In this document: piece by piece, positions 16,685 through 26,037 of the stretch | Layout: every line of letters starts with the position of its first letter | Position numbering within the stretch: the stretch's first letter is position 1 | The notes under the pieces: model-generated | Databases searched by the model: none | What the model was told of the DNA's origin: nothing | The model's input: the letters and a program-made list of their open reading frames with translations, nothing else | NCBI RefSeq assembly: GCF_029167105.1 | Contig: NZ_JARFML010000010.1 | Coordinates: 62,001-126,000, forward strand | Length of the DNA: 64,000 bases | Direction: 5' to 3' | From: Bradyrhizobium yuanmingense | GTDB taxonomy: Bacteria; Pseudomonadota; Alphaproteobacteria; Rhizobiales; Xanthobacteraceae | Program-made: the position numbers and the translations under genes

Positions 16685-17411
16685 GGCGCGCGCCCAGGAA
16701 GAATTCGATATTGCCGTCGCCGCCCGTGATCGGCGAGGGGAATACCTCGATCTCGGTGCAGCCGAGCGACGCCGCAAAGGCCGCGATGTCGTCGCAGATC
16801 TCTCGGTGCACGGCGGCATCGCGGATGATGCCCTTCTTGTTGTGCTTCCGCTCCGCCTCGAATTGCGGCTTGATCAGCGCCAGCAGGCTCATCGGCGCGG
16901 CCGCCAGCGACAGCGCCACCGGCAGCACCGTCTTCAGCGAGATGAAGCTGACGTCGATGACGACGACATCGGGGCGCGCCGGCAGGCGCTTGCCCTCATA
17001 GCTGCGGATGTCGGTCTCCTCCATCGACACGATCTTGGGATGATCGCGCAGCGAGGGATGCAGCTGGCTTGTGCCGACATCGATGGCGAACACCAGGCTC
17101 GCGCCGTTCGCCAGCAGCACCTCGGTGAAGCCGCCGGTGGAGGCGCCGACGTCGAGGCAGACATGGTTCTCGATGTCGATTCTGTACCGCTCCAGCGCGC
17201 CGGCGAGCTTGACGCCGCCGCGAGAGACGTAAGGGTGCGCGGGCTCGGCCTGGATCACCGCATCCTCTGCGATCGTCTCCGACGGTTTTGAGACCTGCTT
17301 GTCGTCGGCCGTGACCAGGCCGGCCTCGATGGCCGCGCGGGCCCGCGCCCGGCTCTCGAACAGGCCGCGCTCGACCAGCAATACATCCGCGCGCTTGCGG
17401 GCAGGGGGCAT
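16677..17411 (-). CDS. tlyA: TlyA family rRNA 2'-O-methyltransferase
   Basis: A 244-residue protein with an N-terminal S4 RNA-binding domain ([19 protein letters not shown]) and a C-terminal FtsJ-like methyltransferase domain. The SAM site is [16 protein letters not shown], and the K-D-K-E set includes [17 protein letters not shown] and ALIKPQFE. In mycobacteria TlyA methylates C1409 of 16S and C1920 of 23S rRNA; here this is inferred by family. Historic annotation as haemolysin is not supported. It is coupled to the RNA methyltransferase gene downstream. Confidence 0.92.
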   Translation of the reverse strand: MPPARKRADVLLVERGLFESRARARAAIEAGLVTADDKQVSKPSETIAEDAVIQAEPAHPYVSRGGVKLAGALERYRIDIENHVCLDVGASTGGFTEVLLANGASLVFAIDVGTSQLHPSLRDHPKIVSMEETDIRSYEGKRLPARPDVVVIDVSFISLKTVLPVALSLAAAPMSLLALIKPQFEAERKHNKKGIIRDAAVHREICDDIAAFAASLGCTEIEVFPSPITGGDGNIEFFLGARRG

Positions 17412-17438
17412 CGGTTCACTCGAGAAGGCTTATTTGGT

Positions 17439-17507
17439 GAGCATGATCCTATCGGAAAACCGCGCACACTTTGCGCTAACGCGGCCCTTCGGGTCCGGAT
17501 CATGCTC
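17439..17507. repeat. GAGCATGATCC-type intergenic palindrome
   Basis: The outer arms are GAGCATGATCC and GGATCATGCTC, identical in reverse, with inner GTTAGCGC-like pairing. It is a second member of the family at 2213-2261. It lies between the deoxyribosyltransferase stop and tlyA, so it may separate or process their shared transcript. Confidence 0.75.
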
Positions 17508-18061
17508 TATGTAGCGATCAATCGCGCGGCCGCCATCCGGACGCAAGTCTCGAACGCCGTGAGGTCGTGCCAGACGTCGATCGGCATCGCGGCTGGTGTC
17601 ACCAGCGGGCAGCCGTGCAGCTCCAGCGCATGGATCATCATGAGGTTGTCGACAAGGCCGAAATCTTCGACCGTCAGCCCCTGGGCATCGACCAGCCGCC
17701 CGTTCTCGGAGATGACCTCCATGAAGCGCGAGACGCGGTCGGCATAGGCGGCGCCGTCGTTGGAATAGGCGAGGCAGAACTTGCCGCGGCCGGCCATGTA
17801 GCCAAGCTCATAGACGGTGCCGGGATCGGCGCCGGCGCCGCGGAACGGCGTGAGATTGGCGATGATGGCATCGGCCGCGTCCATCATCGCCTCGTTGCCG
17901 CAGAAAATCTGCCGCGAGGCGTCACGCGCGGTGAGGTCGATCGCGTTGTCGAGGGGGTAGAGCCCGGTGAGGCCATGAGCGGCGCAGATATCGACCTTGC
18001 GCCGGCCGATCTCGACGGCATCCGGCAGGAACACGTCGGGGCCTGCCAGATAGATTTTCAT
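17507..18061 (-). CDS. Nucleoside 2-deoxyribosyltransferase
   Basis: A 184-residue protein. MKIYLAGPDVF at the N-terminus and FRGAGADPGTVYELGYMAG in the middle are the substrate-binding and catalytic motifs of the family; the Glu in TVYELGY is the expected nucleophile. The enzyme exchanges bases on 2'-deoxyribonucleosides or hydrolyses deoxynucleotides in salvage. Some relatives act on 5-hydroxymethyl-dUMP, and the sequence alone does not decide. It lies between dxs and tlyA on the same strand, but repeats on both sides suggest independent ends. Confidence 0.88.
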   Translation of the reverse strand: MKIYLAGPDVFLPDAVEIGRRKVDICAAHGLTGLYPLDNAIDLTARDASRQIFCGNEAMMDAADAIIANLTPFRGAGADPGTVYELGYMAGRGKFCLAYSNDGAAYADRVSRFMEVISENGRLVDAQGLTVEDFGLVDNLMMIHALELHGCPLVTPAAMPIDVWHDLTAFETCVRMAAARLIAT

Positions 18062-18117
18062 CGAGTGAAGCCGAAGAAATTTAGGTCGAGGTGCGTGCGA
18101 CGGCGCCTGCTCTGCTC

Positions 18118-18262
18118 CCTCTCCCGCTTGCGGGGGAGGGTTGGGGAGGGGGTGTCTCCACGGGCGAGAACCCCCAAGAGGACAAAGCCCTCACCCGGAT
18201 CGCACTGGACGATGCTTCGAATCGCCAGGAGCGTCCGACCTCTCCCGCAAGCCGGAGAGGTT
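18118..18262. repeat. Compound intergenic repeat with CCTCTCCCGC arms
   Basis: CCCTCTCCCGCTTGCGGGGGA near the left end and CCTCTCCCGCAAGCCGGAGAGG at the right end are each self-complementary hairpins, separated by about 100 bases with further GC-rich pairing. It fills the gap between dxs and the deoxyribosyltransferase gene. It belongs to a dispersed family common in this bacterial group; a short relative lies after aroC. Confidence 0.65.
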
Positions 18263-18269
18263 AACCAGC

Positions 18270-20198
18270 TCAAGCCAGCTTGACCGTCTCGGTCTTCACA
18301 TCCTTGCCGAGCGCCTCGAAGACCTTGGCGACGATGCCCTTGGCGTCGAGGCCGGCGCGGGCGTACATCGCGGCCGGGGTGTCGTGGTCCTGGAACACGT
18401 CGGGCAACACCATCGAGCGGAACTTGACCATGCCGCTGTCGAGCACGCCCTGGTCGGTCAGGAACTGCGCGACATGCGAGCCGAAGCCGCCGACCGAGCC
18501 TTCCTCGATCGTGATCAGGATCTCGTGGTCGCGCGCGAGCTTGAGCACCAGCTCGGTGTCGAGCGGCTTCATGAAGCGCGCATCGGCGATCGTGGTCGAC
18601 AGGCCGTGGGCGGCGAGCTCGTCGGCGGCCTTCTCGCATTCGGCGAGGCGGGTGCCGAAGGAAAGCAGGGCGATCTTGCTGCCCTGGCGGATCGTGCGGC
18701 CCTTGCCGATCTCGAGCGGAATGCCGACCTCGGGCATCTCGACGCCGCGGCCTTCGCCGCGCGGATAGCGCAGCGAGCTCGGACGGTCGTCGATCGCAAC
18801 CTGGGTCGCCACCATGTGCACGAGCTCGGCTTCATCGGCCGCCGCCATGATCACCATGTTGGGCAGGCAGCCGAGATAGGCGTTGTCGAACGAGCCGGCA
18901 TGGGTCGCGCCGTCGGCGCCGACGAGGCCGGCGCGGTCGATGGCGAAGCGGACGGGCAGGCTCTGGATCGCGACATCATGGACGATCTGGTCGTAGCCGC
19001 GCTGCAGGAAGGTCGAGTAGATCGCGCAGAACGGCTTGTAGCCTTCGGTCGCAAGGCCCGCGGCAAAGGTCACCGCGTGCTGCTCGGCGATGCCGACGTC
19101 GAAGGTGCGGTCCGGGAACGCCTTGTTGAAGATGTCGACACCGGTGCCCGACGGCATCGCCGCGGTGATGGCGACGATCTTGTCGTCCTTCTGCGCTTCC
19201 TTGACGAGGCTCTGGCCGAACACGTTCTGATAGGCCGGCGCGTTCGGCTTGGCCTTGGCCTGCGTGCCCGTCGCGACGTCGAACTTGACGACGGCGTGGT
19301 ACTTGTCGGCGGAGGCTTCCGCCGGGCCGTAGCCTTTGCCCTTCTGCGTCACGACGTGGACCAGGATCGGGCCGGTTTCCATGTCGCGGACGTTCTTCAG
19401 CACCGGCAGGAGATGGTCGAGGTTGTGGCCGTCGATCGGGCCGACATAGTAGAAGCCGAGCTCCTCGAACAGCGTGCCGCCGTCCATCATGAAGCCGCGG
19501 GAATATTCCTCGACGCGATTGGCGCGGTTGGCGAGGATCTTGGGCAGGCGCTTGTTGATCTGCTTGGCCGCATCGCGCAACGTGCGATAGGTCTTGCCGG
19601 AGTAGAGGCGCGACAGATAGGCGCTCATGGCGCCGACCGGCGGCGCGATCGACATGTCGTTGTCGTTGAGGATGACGATCAGGCGCGAGTTCATCGCACC
19701 GGCATTGTTCATGGCCTCATAGGCCATGCCGGCCGACATCGCGCCGTCACCGATCACGGCGATAACGTTGTTCTTGCCGCCGGAGAGGTCGCGCGCCACG
19801 GCCATGCCGAGGCCGGCGGAGATCGAGGTCGAGGAATGCGCCGCGCCGAACGGATCGTAGTCGCTCTCGCTGCGCTTGGTGAAGCCGGACAGGCCGCCGC
19901 CGGTGCGCAGCGTGCGGATGCGGTCGCGCCGGCCGGTGAGGATCTTGTGCGGATAGGCCTGGTGGCCGACGTCCCAGATCAGCCGGTCGCGCGGCGTATC
20001 GAAAACGTAATGGATCGCGGTGGTGAGCTCGACCACGCCGAGGCCCGCGCCGAAGTGACCACCGGTCACCGAGACGGCATCGATGGTCTCCTGCCGCAAC
20101 TCGTCGGCAACCTGGCGAATCTGCTCGACCTTGAGCTTGCGCAGATCTTCCGGCGTCCGGATGGTGTCGAGAAGCGGCGTCTTACTGTATGCGTTCAC
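18270..20198 (-). CDS. dxs: 1-deoxy-D-xylulose-5-phosphate synthase
   Basis: A 642-residue protein matching Dxs along its length. It makes 1-deoxyxylulose 5-phosphate from pyruvate and glyceraldehyde 3-phosphate with thiamine diphosphate, the entry step of the MEP isoprenoid pathway. Motifs: [31 protein letters not shown], the ThDP-binding [13 protein letters not shown], and in the transketolase domain [17 protein letters not shown]. The GTG at 20198 has a GGAA ribosome site and gives the expected start; an in-frame TTG at 20210 is the alternative. Dxs product also feeds thiamine and B6 synthesis in some bacteria. Confidence 0.96.
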   Translation of the reverse strand: MNAYSKTPLLDTIRTPEDLRKLKVEQIRQVADELRQETIDAVSVTGGHFGAGLGVVELTTAIHYVFDTPRDRLIWDVGHQAYPHKILTGRRDRIRTLRTGGGLSGFTKRSESDYDPFGAAHSSTSISAGLGMAVARDLSGGKNNVIAVIGDGAMSAGMAYEAMNNAGAMNSRLIVILNDNDMSIAPPVGAMSAYLSRLYSGKTYRTLRDAAKQINKRLPKILANRANRVEEYSRGFMMDGGTLFEELGFYYVGPIDGHNLDHLLPVLKNVRDMETGPILVHVVTQKGKGYGPAEASADKYHAVVKFDVATGTQAKAKPNAPAYQNVFGQSLVKEAQKDDKIVAITAAMPSGTGVDIFNKAFPDRTFDVGIAEQHAVTFAAGLATEGYKPFCAIYSTFLQRGYDQIVHDVAIQSLPVRFAIDRAGLVGADGATHAGSFDNAYLGCLPNMVIMAAADEAELVHMVATQVAIDDRPSSLRYPRGEGRGVEMPEVGIPLEIGKGRTIRQGSKIALLSFGTRLAECEKAADELAAHGLSTTIADARFMKPLDTELVLKLARDHEILITIEEGSVGGFGSHVAQFLTDQGVLDSGMVKFRSMVLPDVFQDHDTPAAMYARAGLDAKGIVAKVFEALGKDVKTETVKLA

Positions 20199-20217
20199 GG
20201 CGATTTCCAATTTGTCA

Positions 20218-20240
20218 GCACCGGAAGGTCATTCCGGTGC
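20218..20240 (-). promoter_or_regulatory. Perfect 9-bp hairpin in the dxs leader
   Basis: GCACCGGAA (20218-20226) and TTCCGGTGC (20232-20240) form a perfect stem around five bases. The hairpin ends about 20 bases before the dxs start, so it could shield the ribosome site or mark an upstream transcript end. No U-run follows. Confidence 0.35.
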
Positions 20241-20672
20241 GCGATGGGTTTGCACAATATCGGCGCAGCGCGAGTCCTATAACCGTCGGAGCCACCTGCA
20301 CGGGGCAAGGCCCCGCCTTCAAGCTTAGGTAAGCTTAAGTGTGCTCCGGTTCAGTCTCTGTGATCCCTGTCACTTAGATCGGCTTCGTCCGTCCCAAGCC
20401 AATTTCATCAGCAGTTTGAAGCACTTGTCGTCGGTAATCGGTGCCCACGCAAGGCTTACAAAAAGCCACACTCCGCGCAGCTTTACACCAAAGCTTGGGC
20501 CAAAGCCAACCCGCTGGACCGATTAGGGGTATGCAGGTGCAACTCGCGGGCCAGAGTAGTTAACCTCGGCCCGGGTCAGCGGGTTCCGCCCTCGCTCGGT
20601 TCCTTGGCAGGCTTTTCGCCTCAACAGGAGCTTTTCTCGGCCTCGATGCCCGGATTCGGGCGCGGACGTACC
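20241..20672. other. Gap between xseB and dxs, no gene seen
   Basis: This stretch carries no credible ORF. It includes a GGGGC...GCCCC hairpin near 20300-20315 and an AGCTTAGGTAAGCTTAAG motif that is partly self-complementary. It probably holds a separate dxs promoter, since xseB and dxs are on the same strand but far apart. Confidence 0.35.
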
Positions 20673-20924
20673 TTACTGGACGTCGAGCGGCGCGGTGCCG
20701 GTGGCCTGGCCGCTGGCATCGGTGGTGATCTTGTCGACGCGCGCCTCGGCCTGGCGCAGCAGTTCCTCGCAGCGCCGCTTCAGGGCCTCACCGCGCTCGT
20801 AGATCGTCACGGATTCCTCGAGCGGCACCTTGCCGTCCTCGAGCCGCTTCACGATCGTTTCGAGTTCCTCGATCGCGCGCTCGAAGGTGAGCCTGGAGAC
20901 GTCGACTTGAGTGTTTTCGGCCAT
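20673..20924 (-). CDS. xseB: Exodeoxyribonuclease VII small subunit
   Basis: An 83-residue protein with the XseB signature FERAIEELETIVKRLEDGKVPLEESVTIYERG and a Leu/Arg-rich helix after it. XseB packs with XseA to form exonuclease VII, which degrades single-stranded DNA from both ends. The start at 20924 (MAENTQ) gives the usual length; a frame-matched ATG at 20954 is less likely. The large subunit is not in the window. The histone-deacetylase homologue starts 74 bases upstream on the same strand. Confidence 0.93.
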   Translation of the reverse strand: MAENTQVDVSRLTFERAIEELETIVKRLEDGKVPLEESVTIYERGEALKRRCEELLRQAEARVDKITTDASGQATGTAPLDVQ

Positions 20925-20998
20925 ATCCGTTTCCGATTGCCCGATTCGCTTCACCTTGGAGAAAGCAGAGTTTTACGGGCGTAATGTGGCGGGTCTGT

Positions 20999-21928
20999 CT
21001 AAGCGCCCATCAGGGCGCCGACATGCGCCGTAACAGATTCCTTCAGTCCCTGCAGGTCATAGCCGCCCTCGAGCACCGAAACAATGCGGCCGCCGGCGGT
21101 CTTGTCGGCGAGATCCATCAGCTTGCGCGTCACCCAGGCATAGTCCTCCGCGCGCAGGTTCAGCGAAGCCAAGGGATCGCGATAATGCGCGTCGAAGCCG
21201 GCCGAGATGATCAAGAGCTCGGGGCTGAATTTCTCGAGCTGCGGCAGGATCAGGTTCTCGAACGCGATGCGGAATTCCGGGCCGCCGTCCTCGGAGGCGA
21301 GCGGCGCATTGACGATGGTGTCGTGATCGCCGCGCTCGCTTCTGGCGCCGGTGCCCGGAAACAGCGGCATCTGGTGCGTCGAGCAGTACATCACGGTCGG
21401 GTCCGACCAGAAGATGTCCTGCGTGCCGTTGCCGTGATGCACGTCGAAGTCGACGATGGCCGCGCGCTTGATGCCGTATTTGCGCTGGGCGTGGCGCGCG
21501 GCGATCGCGACGTTGTCGAAGAAGCAGAAGCCCATCGGCTTGCCGATCTCGGCGTGATGTCCGGGCGGGCGGACCGCGACGAAGGCGTTGCGATGCTCGC
21601 CGGCCATCACCGCTTCGGTCGCCGCAACCGCGCCGCCGACGCCGCGCATCACCGCCTCCCACGTGCCCGGGGACATCGAGGTGTCGCCGTCGATGTAGAC
21701 CTGACCGCTGGTGGGCGCGATGTGGCGCAGCTCGGTGACGTAATGCTCGTTGTGGCAGAGCGTGACGAGATCGAGATCGCCCTCCGGCGCCTCCTCGCGC
21801 GCCAGGAACTGGAAGCGCTCATGCGACAAGGCTTCTTCCACCGCGCGCAGGCGATCCGGCCTCTCAGGGTGTCCCGGCGGCGTGACATGGTCGAGGCAGG
21901 CCTTGTGGGAAAGGAGAAGCGTGCTCAT
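20999..21928 (-). CDS. Histone deacetylase family protein
   Basis: A 309-residue class II-like deacetylase. The zinc and catalytic motifs are all present: [20 protein letters not shown] (His-His pair), DFDVHHGNG (Asp and His zinc ligands), [12 protein letters not shown] (third ligand) and [10 protein letters not shown]. Bacterial members act on acetylpolyamines, acetoin-type or protein acetyl groups; the substrate here is unknown. MSTLLLSH at 21928 is the natural start, since the upstream residues look unconserved. It lies upstream of xseB in the same direction and could share a transcript with it. Confidence 0.93.
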   Translation of the reverse strand: MSTLLLSHKACLDHVTPPGHPERPDRLRAVEEALSHERFQFLAREEAPEGDLDLVTLCHNEHYVTELRHIAPTSGQVYIDGDTSMSPGTWEAVMRGVGGAVAATEAVMAGEHRNAFVAVRPPGHHAEIGKPMGFCFFDNVAIAARHAQRKYGIKRAAIVDFDVHHGNGTQDIFWSDPTVMYCSTHQMPLFPGTGARSERGDHDTIVNAPLASEDGGPEFRIAFENLILPQLEKFSPELLIISAGFDAHYRDPLASLNLRAEDYAWVTRKLMDLADKTAGGRIVSVLEGGYDLQGLKESVTAHVGALMGA

Positions 21929-22051
21929 CAGGTCGGCCTCACGGAAAAACGGGCTTTTGCCGTCGTTGGCGCATCCGGCGCCAAAACGCAATGCAAAACC
22001 CAATCTAAGCGCCTGGCCGGGAATGGCAAAGGGCCGCCCGCTTGATCCGGA

Positions 22052-23713
22052 TCAATTCACCCGGAGGATGCGCCTGGGCGGCAGCGGACCGACCGGCCCG
22101 TGCGCCCGGAAGAACGCGAACAGCGCGTCCGCATCGTAGCCGCCATATTGCAAGGCCGTGCCCTGCTTGGCGACGGTAAACCCGTCTCCGCCGACGGCGA
22201 GGTAATCGTTGAGCGTGACGCGGTAGCCGCTTCCAGGCTCGATCGGCCTGCCGCCCAGCGTCATCTTCTCGAGGCTGACGCGCTCGCCGAACGGCTTTGA
22301 AGCATCCCAAGTATAGCTGAAGCCGTTCGAGACCTGGAGAATCCGCGGCCGCTTCGGGTCCAGCCATTGCTGCTCGAGCATGTCCTTGAGCTGGCTGCCC
22401 GTCAGCGTCATGGTGACGAGACGGTTGCGGAACGGCTGGCTGGCGAAGACGTCGCCGAACGTGATCGCGCCGTTCTCCTTCGGAACGATGTCGGTGCGGA
22501 TGCCGCCGGGATTGGTAAGCGCGATGACAGCGCTGCCATCCTTCGCATCGCGGGTTGCGAGCAATTGCGCGTCGGCAATGATATCGCCGAGCGCGCTTTC
22601 TCCGGCCTCGTTCGGCACGCGCGACAATGTCTGCGTCACCGACCCGGCGGGCCGGTTGGCGATCGGCGCGGAGAGCTTGTCGTAAGCGTCGATCAAAGCA
22701 GTCTGCTCGGGATCCCTGGCCAGCGAAGCATTGGCGACGATGACGTTCTCGGCTTTGGCGCCGACGATGTCGCGCGTTGCGGGATCGAGCTTGAGGTCGA
22801 TCGCGGTGACCAGCGTGCCGTATTTGTCGCCGCTGGTGACGAGCCGCCCGTCGATATTGCAGATGTAGGCGCGGTGGGTGTGGCCGCTGACGACGACGTC
22901 GACGGCGGGATCGAATTTCCTGACGATGTCGACGATCGGCCCCGTAATGGCAGGGCATTCGTTGTAGTCGCCGGCGGGCTCGCCGCCCTGGTGGATCAGC
23001 ACCACGATCGCTTCGACGCCGCGCGCCTTCAGCTGCGGCACCAGGGCGTTCACCGTCTCGGCCTCGTCGCGGAATTCGAGGCCGGCGATGCCCGCGGGCG
23101 AGACGATGCCGGCGGTCTCCTTCAAGGTCAGCCCGATGAAGGCGACGGCAACGCCGTCGAACTCCCTGATTTCGTAGGGCGGCAGCACGCTCTTGCCGGT
23201 CGCGGTCTCGACGGTGGAGGCGGCGAGATAGTGGAATTTGGCGCCCGTGAAGGGATGCGGTCCCTGGCAGCCGTCGACGGGATGGCAGCCGCCGTTTTGC
23301 ATGCGCAGCAGTTCGGTCGTGCCCTCGTCGAATTCGTGATTGCCGACCGAGCTGATCGCAAGGCCCATCATCGAGAGCGCCTCGATCGAGGGCTCGTCGT
23401 GAAACATCGCTGAGAGAAACGGGCTCGCGCCGATCAGGTCGCCCGCGGCGACGAAAATGGTGTTCTTGTGTCCTTCGCGCAGCTGCTTCACCAGCGTCGC
23501 GACGTACTCGGCGCCCCCGGCGGCCACCGTCACCTTCCTGGATTTGTCCTCGGGGTCGTTGATGCGGATGCCGCCCGGCGGCGGCCGCAGATTGCCGTGG
23601 AAATCGTTGATGGCGAGGACGCGCAGCTCGATGGGAGCTGCGGTCTGGGCCGCGGCGGGGAGGGCGCTGGTGAGAGCGAGGGCGAAGCAAGTCAGGCGGA
23701 GCAGATGTCGCAT
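22052..23713 (-). CDS. Secreted bifunctional metallophosphatase/5'-nucleotidase
   Basis: A 553-residue UshA-like protein with a signal peptide (cleavage after about residue 22, PAAAQ). The N-terminal metallophosphatase domain has LAINDFHGNL (metal ligands Asp and His), GDLIGASPF, GNHEFDEG and SGHTHRAY. The C-terminal 5'-nucleotidase domain has NPGGIRTD and the substrate loop YLAVGGDGFT. It should hydrolyse nucleotides in the periplasm to release phosphate and nucleosides. It is a single gene between the deacetylase homologue and the acyl-CoA dehydrogenase. A short inverted repeat with ATTCCGGG arms lies just beyond its start. Confidence 0.93.
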   Translation of the reverse strand: MRHLLRLTCFALALTSALPAAAQTAAPIELRVLAINDFHGNLRPPPGGIRINDPEDKSRKVTVAAGGAEYVATLVKQLREGHKNTIFVAAGDLIGASPFLSAMFHDEPSIEALSMMGLAISSVGNHEFDEGTTELLRMQNGGCHPVDGCQGPHPFTGAKFHYLAASTVETATGKSVLPPYEIREFDGVAVAFIGLTLKETAGIVSPAGIAGLEFRDEAETVNALVPQLKARGVEAIVVLIHQGGEPAGDYNECPAITGPIVDIVRKFDPAVDVVVSGHTHRAYICNIDGRLVTSGDKYGTLVTAIDLKLDPATRDIVGAKAENVIVANASLARDPEQTALIDAYDKLSAPIANRPAGSVTQTLSRVPNEAGESALGDIIADAQLLATRDAKDGSAVIALTNPGGIRTDIVPKENGAITFGDVFASQPFRNRLVTMTLTGSQLKDMLEQQWLDPKRPRILQVSNGFSYTWDASKPFGERVSLEKMTLGGRPIEPGSGYRVTLNDYLAVGGDGFTVAKQGTALQYGGYDADALFAFFRAHGPVGPLPPRRILRVN

Positions 23714-23762
23714 AGAATGAGACTATTCGTTCGGCGCGAAGATTTCACGAAGGTTTCTCTTC

Positions 23763-23800
23763 GTCATTCCGGGGCGCGCGGAGCGCGAGCCCGGAATCCA
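23763..23800. repeat. Short GTCATTCCGGG inverted repeat
   Basis: GTCATTCCGGGGCGCGCGGA is followed by a partial inverted copy ending GCCCGGAATCC. It is a small relative of the element at 6636-6736. It separates the 5'-nucleotidase and acyl-CoA dehydrogenase genes. Confidence 0.5.
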
Positions 23801-23840
23801 TTCATCCACCGAACGCCGCCGCCTCGTCCGGATCAGCCAT

Positions 23841-25619
23841 TCACCCCAGCAACGCCGCATCCGCCGATGCGACCGACTCCGCGCTCTCGGTCACGGTGCG
23901 CTCGAGCGCGCCGGCCTGCACGGCGATGTTCTCGGCGAAGAAGCGCGCCAGCGCGACGTAGCGCGGCGCATCGCCAAGGCCTTCGGCCTTAGCGGCGAGT
24001 GCCTCGGAGGCGAGCAGGCAGCCGCCGAGCGTCGCGCCGAATTGCTGCAGATAGGGCGTCGCCCCCGCAAGCGCGTCGTTCGGCGCGGAGGCAACGCGCT
24101 CCAGCAGCCATTTGCTGGTGCGCGTGAGCGCCTCCAGCGCCTCGCGCAGCTTGGTGCCGGTGGTGCCGAAAGCGGGATCGTTGGAGGCCTCCACCTGCTT
24201 GACCGTTGCCGAGAGCTCGTCGAGCAGCGCCCACACCGATGCGCCGCCATTGGCAGCTAACTTGCGCGTGACGAGATCGATGGCCTGGATGCCGTTGGTG
24301 CCCTCGTAGATCGCGGTGATGCGGGCATCGCGGTAGTGCTGGGCCGCGCCGGTCTCCTCGATGAAACCCATGCCGCCATGCACCTGCACGCCGAGATAGG
24401 CGACTTCGTTGCCGATGTCGGTGGAATAGGCCTTGGCCATCGGCGTCAGCAGCGCCGCGCGTGAGGCGGCTTCAGCGCGCACCTTCGGATCCTTGGCGCG
24501 GGTCGAGACGTCGATCGCAACGGCCGTCGCATAGCAGATGGTGCGCGCGGCCGCGGTCTGGGCCCGCATCCGCATCAGCATGCGCTTGACGTCGGGATGC
24601 ACGAAGATCGCATCCGAGCCGTCGCCTGTCTTGCCGACCGCGCGGCCTTGGCGGCGCTCCTGCGCATACGACAGGGCCTGCTGGTAGGCCCGGTCGGCAA
24701 CGCCGACGCCCTCCAGGCCGACGCCGAGGCGGGCCTGGTTCATCATCGTGAACATGCAGCGCATGCCCTGGTTCTCTTCGCCGATCAAATAGCCGATCGC
24801 GCCGCCATGATCGCCCATGGTCATGGTGCAGGTCGGCGAAGCATGCATGCCGAGCTTGTGCTCGACGCCGCTCGCATAGATGTCGTTGCGCTGCCCCAGC
24901 GAGCCGTCCGCATTGACCATGAACTTGGGAACAAGAAAGAGAGAAATCCCTTTGGTGCCGGCGGGCGCATCGGGCAGACGCGCCAGCACGAAATGCACGA
25001 TGTTGTCGGTCATGTCGTGCTCGCCATAGGTGATGAAGATCTTCGTCCCCTTGATGCGATAGGTGCCGTCGGCCTGCTTCTCGGCGCGGGTGCGCAGCGC
25101 GCCGACGTCGGAGCCGGCCTGCGGCTCGGTCAGCTGCATCGTTCCGGTCCATTCGCCGGAGACGAGCTTTTCGAGATAGATCTGCTTCAACTCGTCGCTG
25201 CCGTGGGCGTCCAGCGCCTCGATCGCCGACGCCGTCAGCAGCGGACAGAGGCCGAAGGCGACGTTGGCCGCGCTCCAGATCTCGGTGCAGGCGGCGTTGA
25301 TCGCGAGCGGCAGGCCCTGGCCGCCGAAATCCTCCGGGCCGGACACCGCGTTCCAACCGCCCTCGGTCCAGCGCTTGTAGGCGTCAGGCCAGCCCGGCGC
25401 GGTCGTGACCTTGCCGCCCTCGAGCTTGATGCCGTGTTCGTCGCCCACCTTGTTGAGCGGCGCCAGCACGTCGGATGCGAACTTGCCGGCTTCCTCCAGC
25501 ACGGCGGCCGCGAGGTCAGCGTCGAAATCGCCGTAATGGCCGGCCTCCACTGCGGCCTTGAGGCCCGCGCCATGGTTGAGCGACAGCAGCATGTCAGAAA
25601 TCGGCGCGCGGTAGGTCAT
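23841..25619 (-). CDS. Acyl-CoA dehydrogenase, long form with C-terminal domain
   Basis: A 592-residue flavoprotein of the extended acyl-CoA dehydrogenase type, longer than the 380-residue classical enzymes because of an extra C-terminal helical domain (about 460-590). Motifs include MQLTEPQAGSDVGAL and KIFITYGEHD of the FAD/acyl site, and YEGTNGIQAIDLVTRKL with the Glu that serves as base in this group. It oxidises acyl-CoA to trans-enoyl-CoA, and resembles enzymes annotated as FadE-like or as 3-methylmercaptopropionyl-CoA dehydrogenase (DmdC). The exact chain or substrate is uncertain. It is the last backbone gene before the tRNA. Confidence 0.9.
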   Translation of the reverse strand: MTYRAPISDMLLSLNHGAGLKAAVEAGHYGDFDADLAAAVLEEAGKFASDVLAPLNKVGDEHGIKLEGGKVTTAPGWPDAYKRWTEGGWNAVSGPEDFGGQGLPLAINAACTEIWSAANVAFGLCPLLTASAIEALDAHGSDELKQIYLEKLVSGEWTGTMQLTEPQAGSDVGALRTRAEKQADGTYRIKGTKIFITYGEHDMTDNIVHFVLARLPDAPAGTKGISLFLVPKFMVNADGSLGQRNDIYASGVEHKLGMHASPTCTMTMGDHGGAIGYLIGEENQGMRCMFTMMNQARLGVGLEGVGVADRAYQQALSYAQERRQGRAVGKTGDGSDAIFVHPDVKRMLMRMRAQTAAARTICYATAVAIDVSTRAKDPKVRAEAASRAALLTPMAKAYSTDIGNEVAYLGVQVHGGMGFIEETGAAQHYRDARITAIYEGTNGIQAIDLVTRKLAANGGASVWALLDELSATVKQVEASNDPAFGTTGTKLREALEALTRTSKWLLERVASAPNDALAGATPYLQQFGATLGGCLLASEALAAKAEGLGDAPRYVALARFFAENIAVQAGALERTVTESAESVASADAALLG

Positions 25620-25862
25620 GGCTCACTCCCCGAGAACAGATATTGGCGCCGTATTCCCATGAAACGGGAGCGGTCTCAACTGCCGGGATGCCGATGGCCT
25701 GGCCGGAACGGGGAGGGCCGTTGGGGTCCAGAACAGAGTGTCGGCCGCCGGGCCCGTTTTTACCCCTCCAGGCGGTTGAAATGCCGCGCCGCTCCCTATA
25801 GACCGGCTGCGACCGACGGGAATCTGCGGGTACCGGTTCTACCCGTTCCGTTCGTCGTCAGT

Positions 25863-25937
25863 TGGGGCGTAGCCAAGCGGTAAGGCAGCGGATTTTGATT
25901 CCGCCATTCGGAGGTTCGATCCCTCCCGCCCCAGCCA
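25863..25937 (+). tRNA. tRNA-Gln (anticodon TTG)
   Basis: A full cloverleaf with encoded CCA. The acceptor TGGGGCG (25863-25869) pairs with CGCCCCA (25927-25933). The D stem is GCC/GGC, the anticodon stem GCGGA/TCCGC with loop TTTTGAT (anticodon TTG at 25895-25897), and the T stem GGAGG/CCTCC with TTCGATC. Discriminator G and CCA follow at 25934-25937. An integrase gene begins 100 bases after it, so its 3' end is the likely attachment site of the downstream island. Confidence 0.97.
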
Positions 25938-26037
25938 GATTGCCCGCTCCGCCTGAAATCACTCGCGAAACCGGCCTGGCTGGGGAGCTGCTGCACAGCT
26001 CTGCGACACACTGCTGCTGCACAGGGTGGTGTTCGCA

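Noticed and set aside
16677..17411. Reading TlyA as a haemolysin
   Set aside because: The S4 plus FtsJ-type methyltransferase architecture points to rRNA methylation; haemolysin naming is historic.
18141..20282. 713-residue plus-strand frame opposite dxs
   Set aside because: Antisense to a complete dxs gene with all catalytic motifs; composition is His/Arg/Asp-rich as expected for a shadow of high-GC coding sequence.
22005..23690. 561-residue minus-strand frame over the 5'-nucleotidase gene
   Set aside because: It is a frame-shifted shadow of the gene at 22052-23713, which has the signal peptide and all metal motifs.
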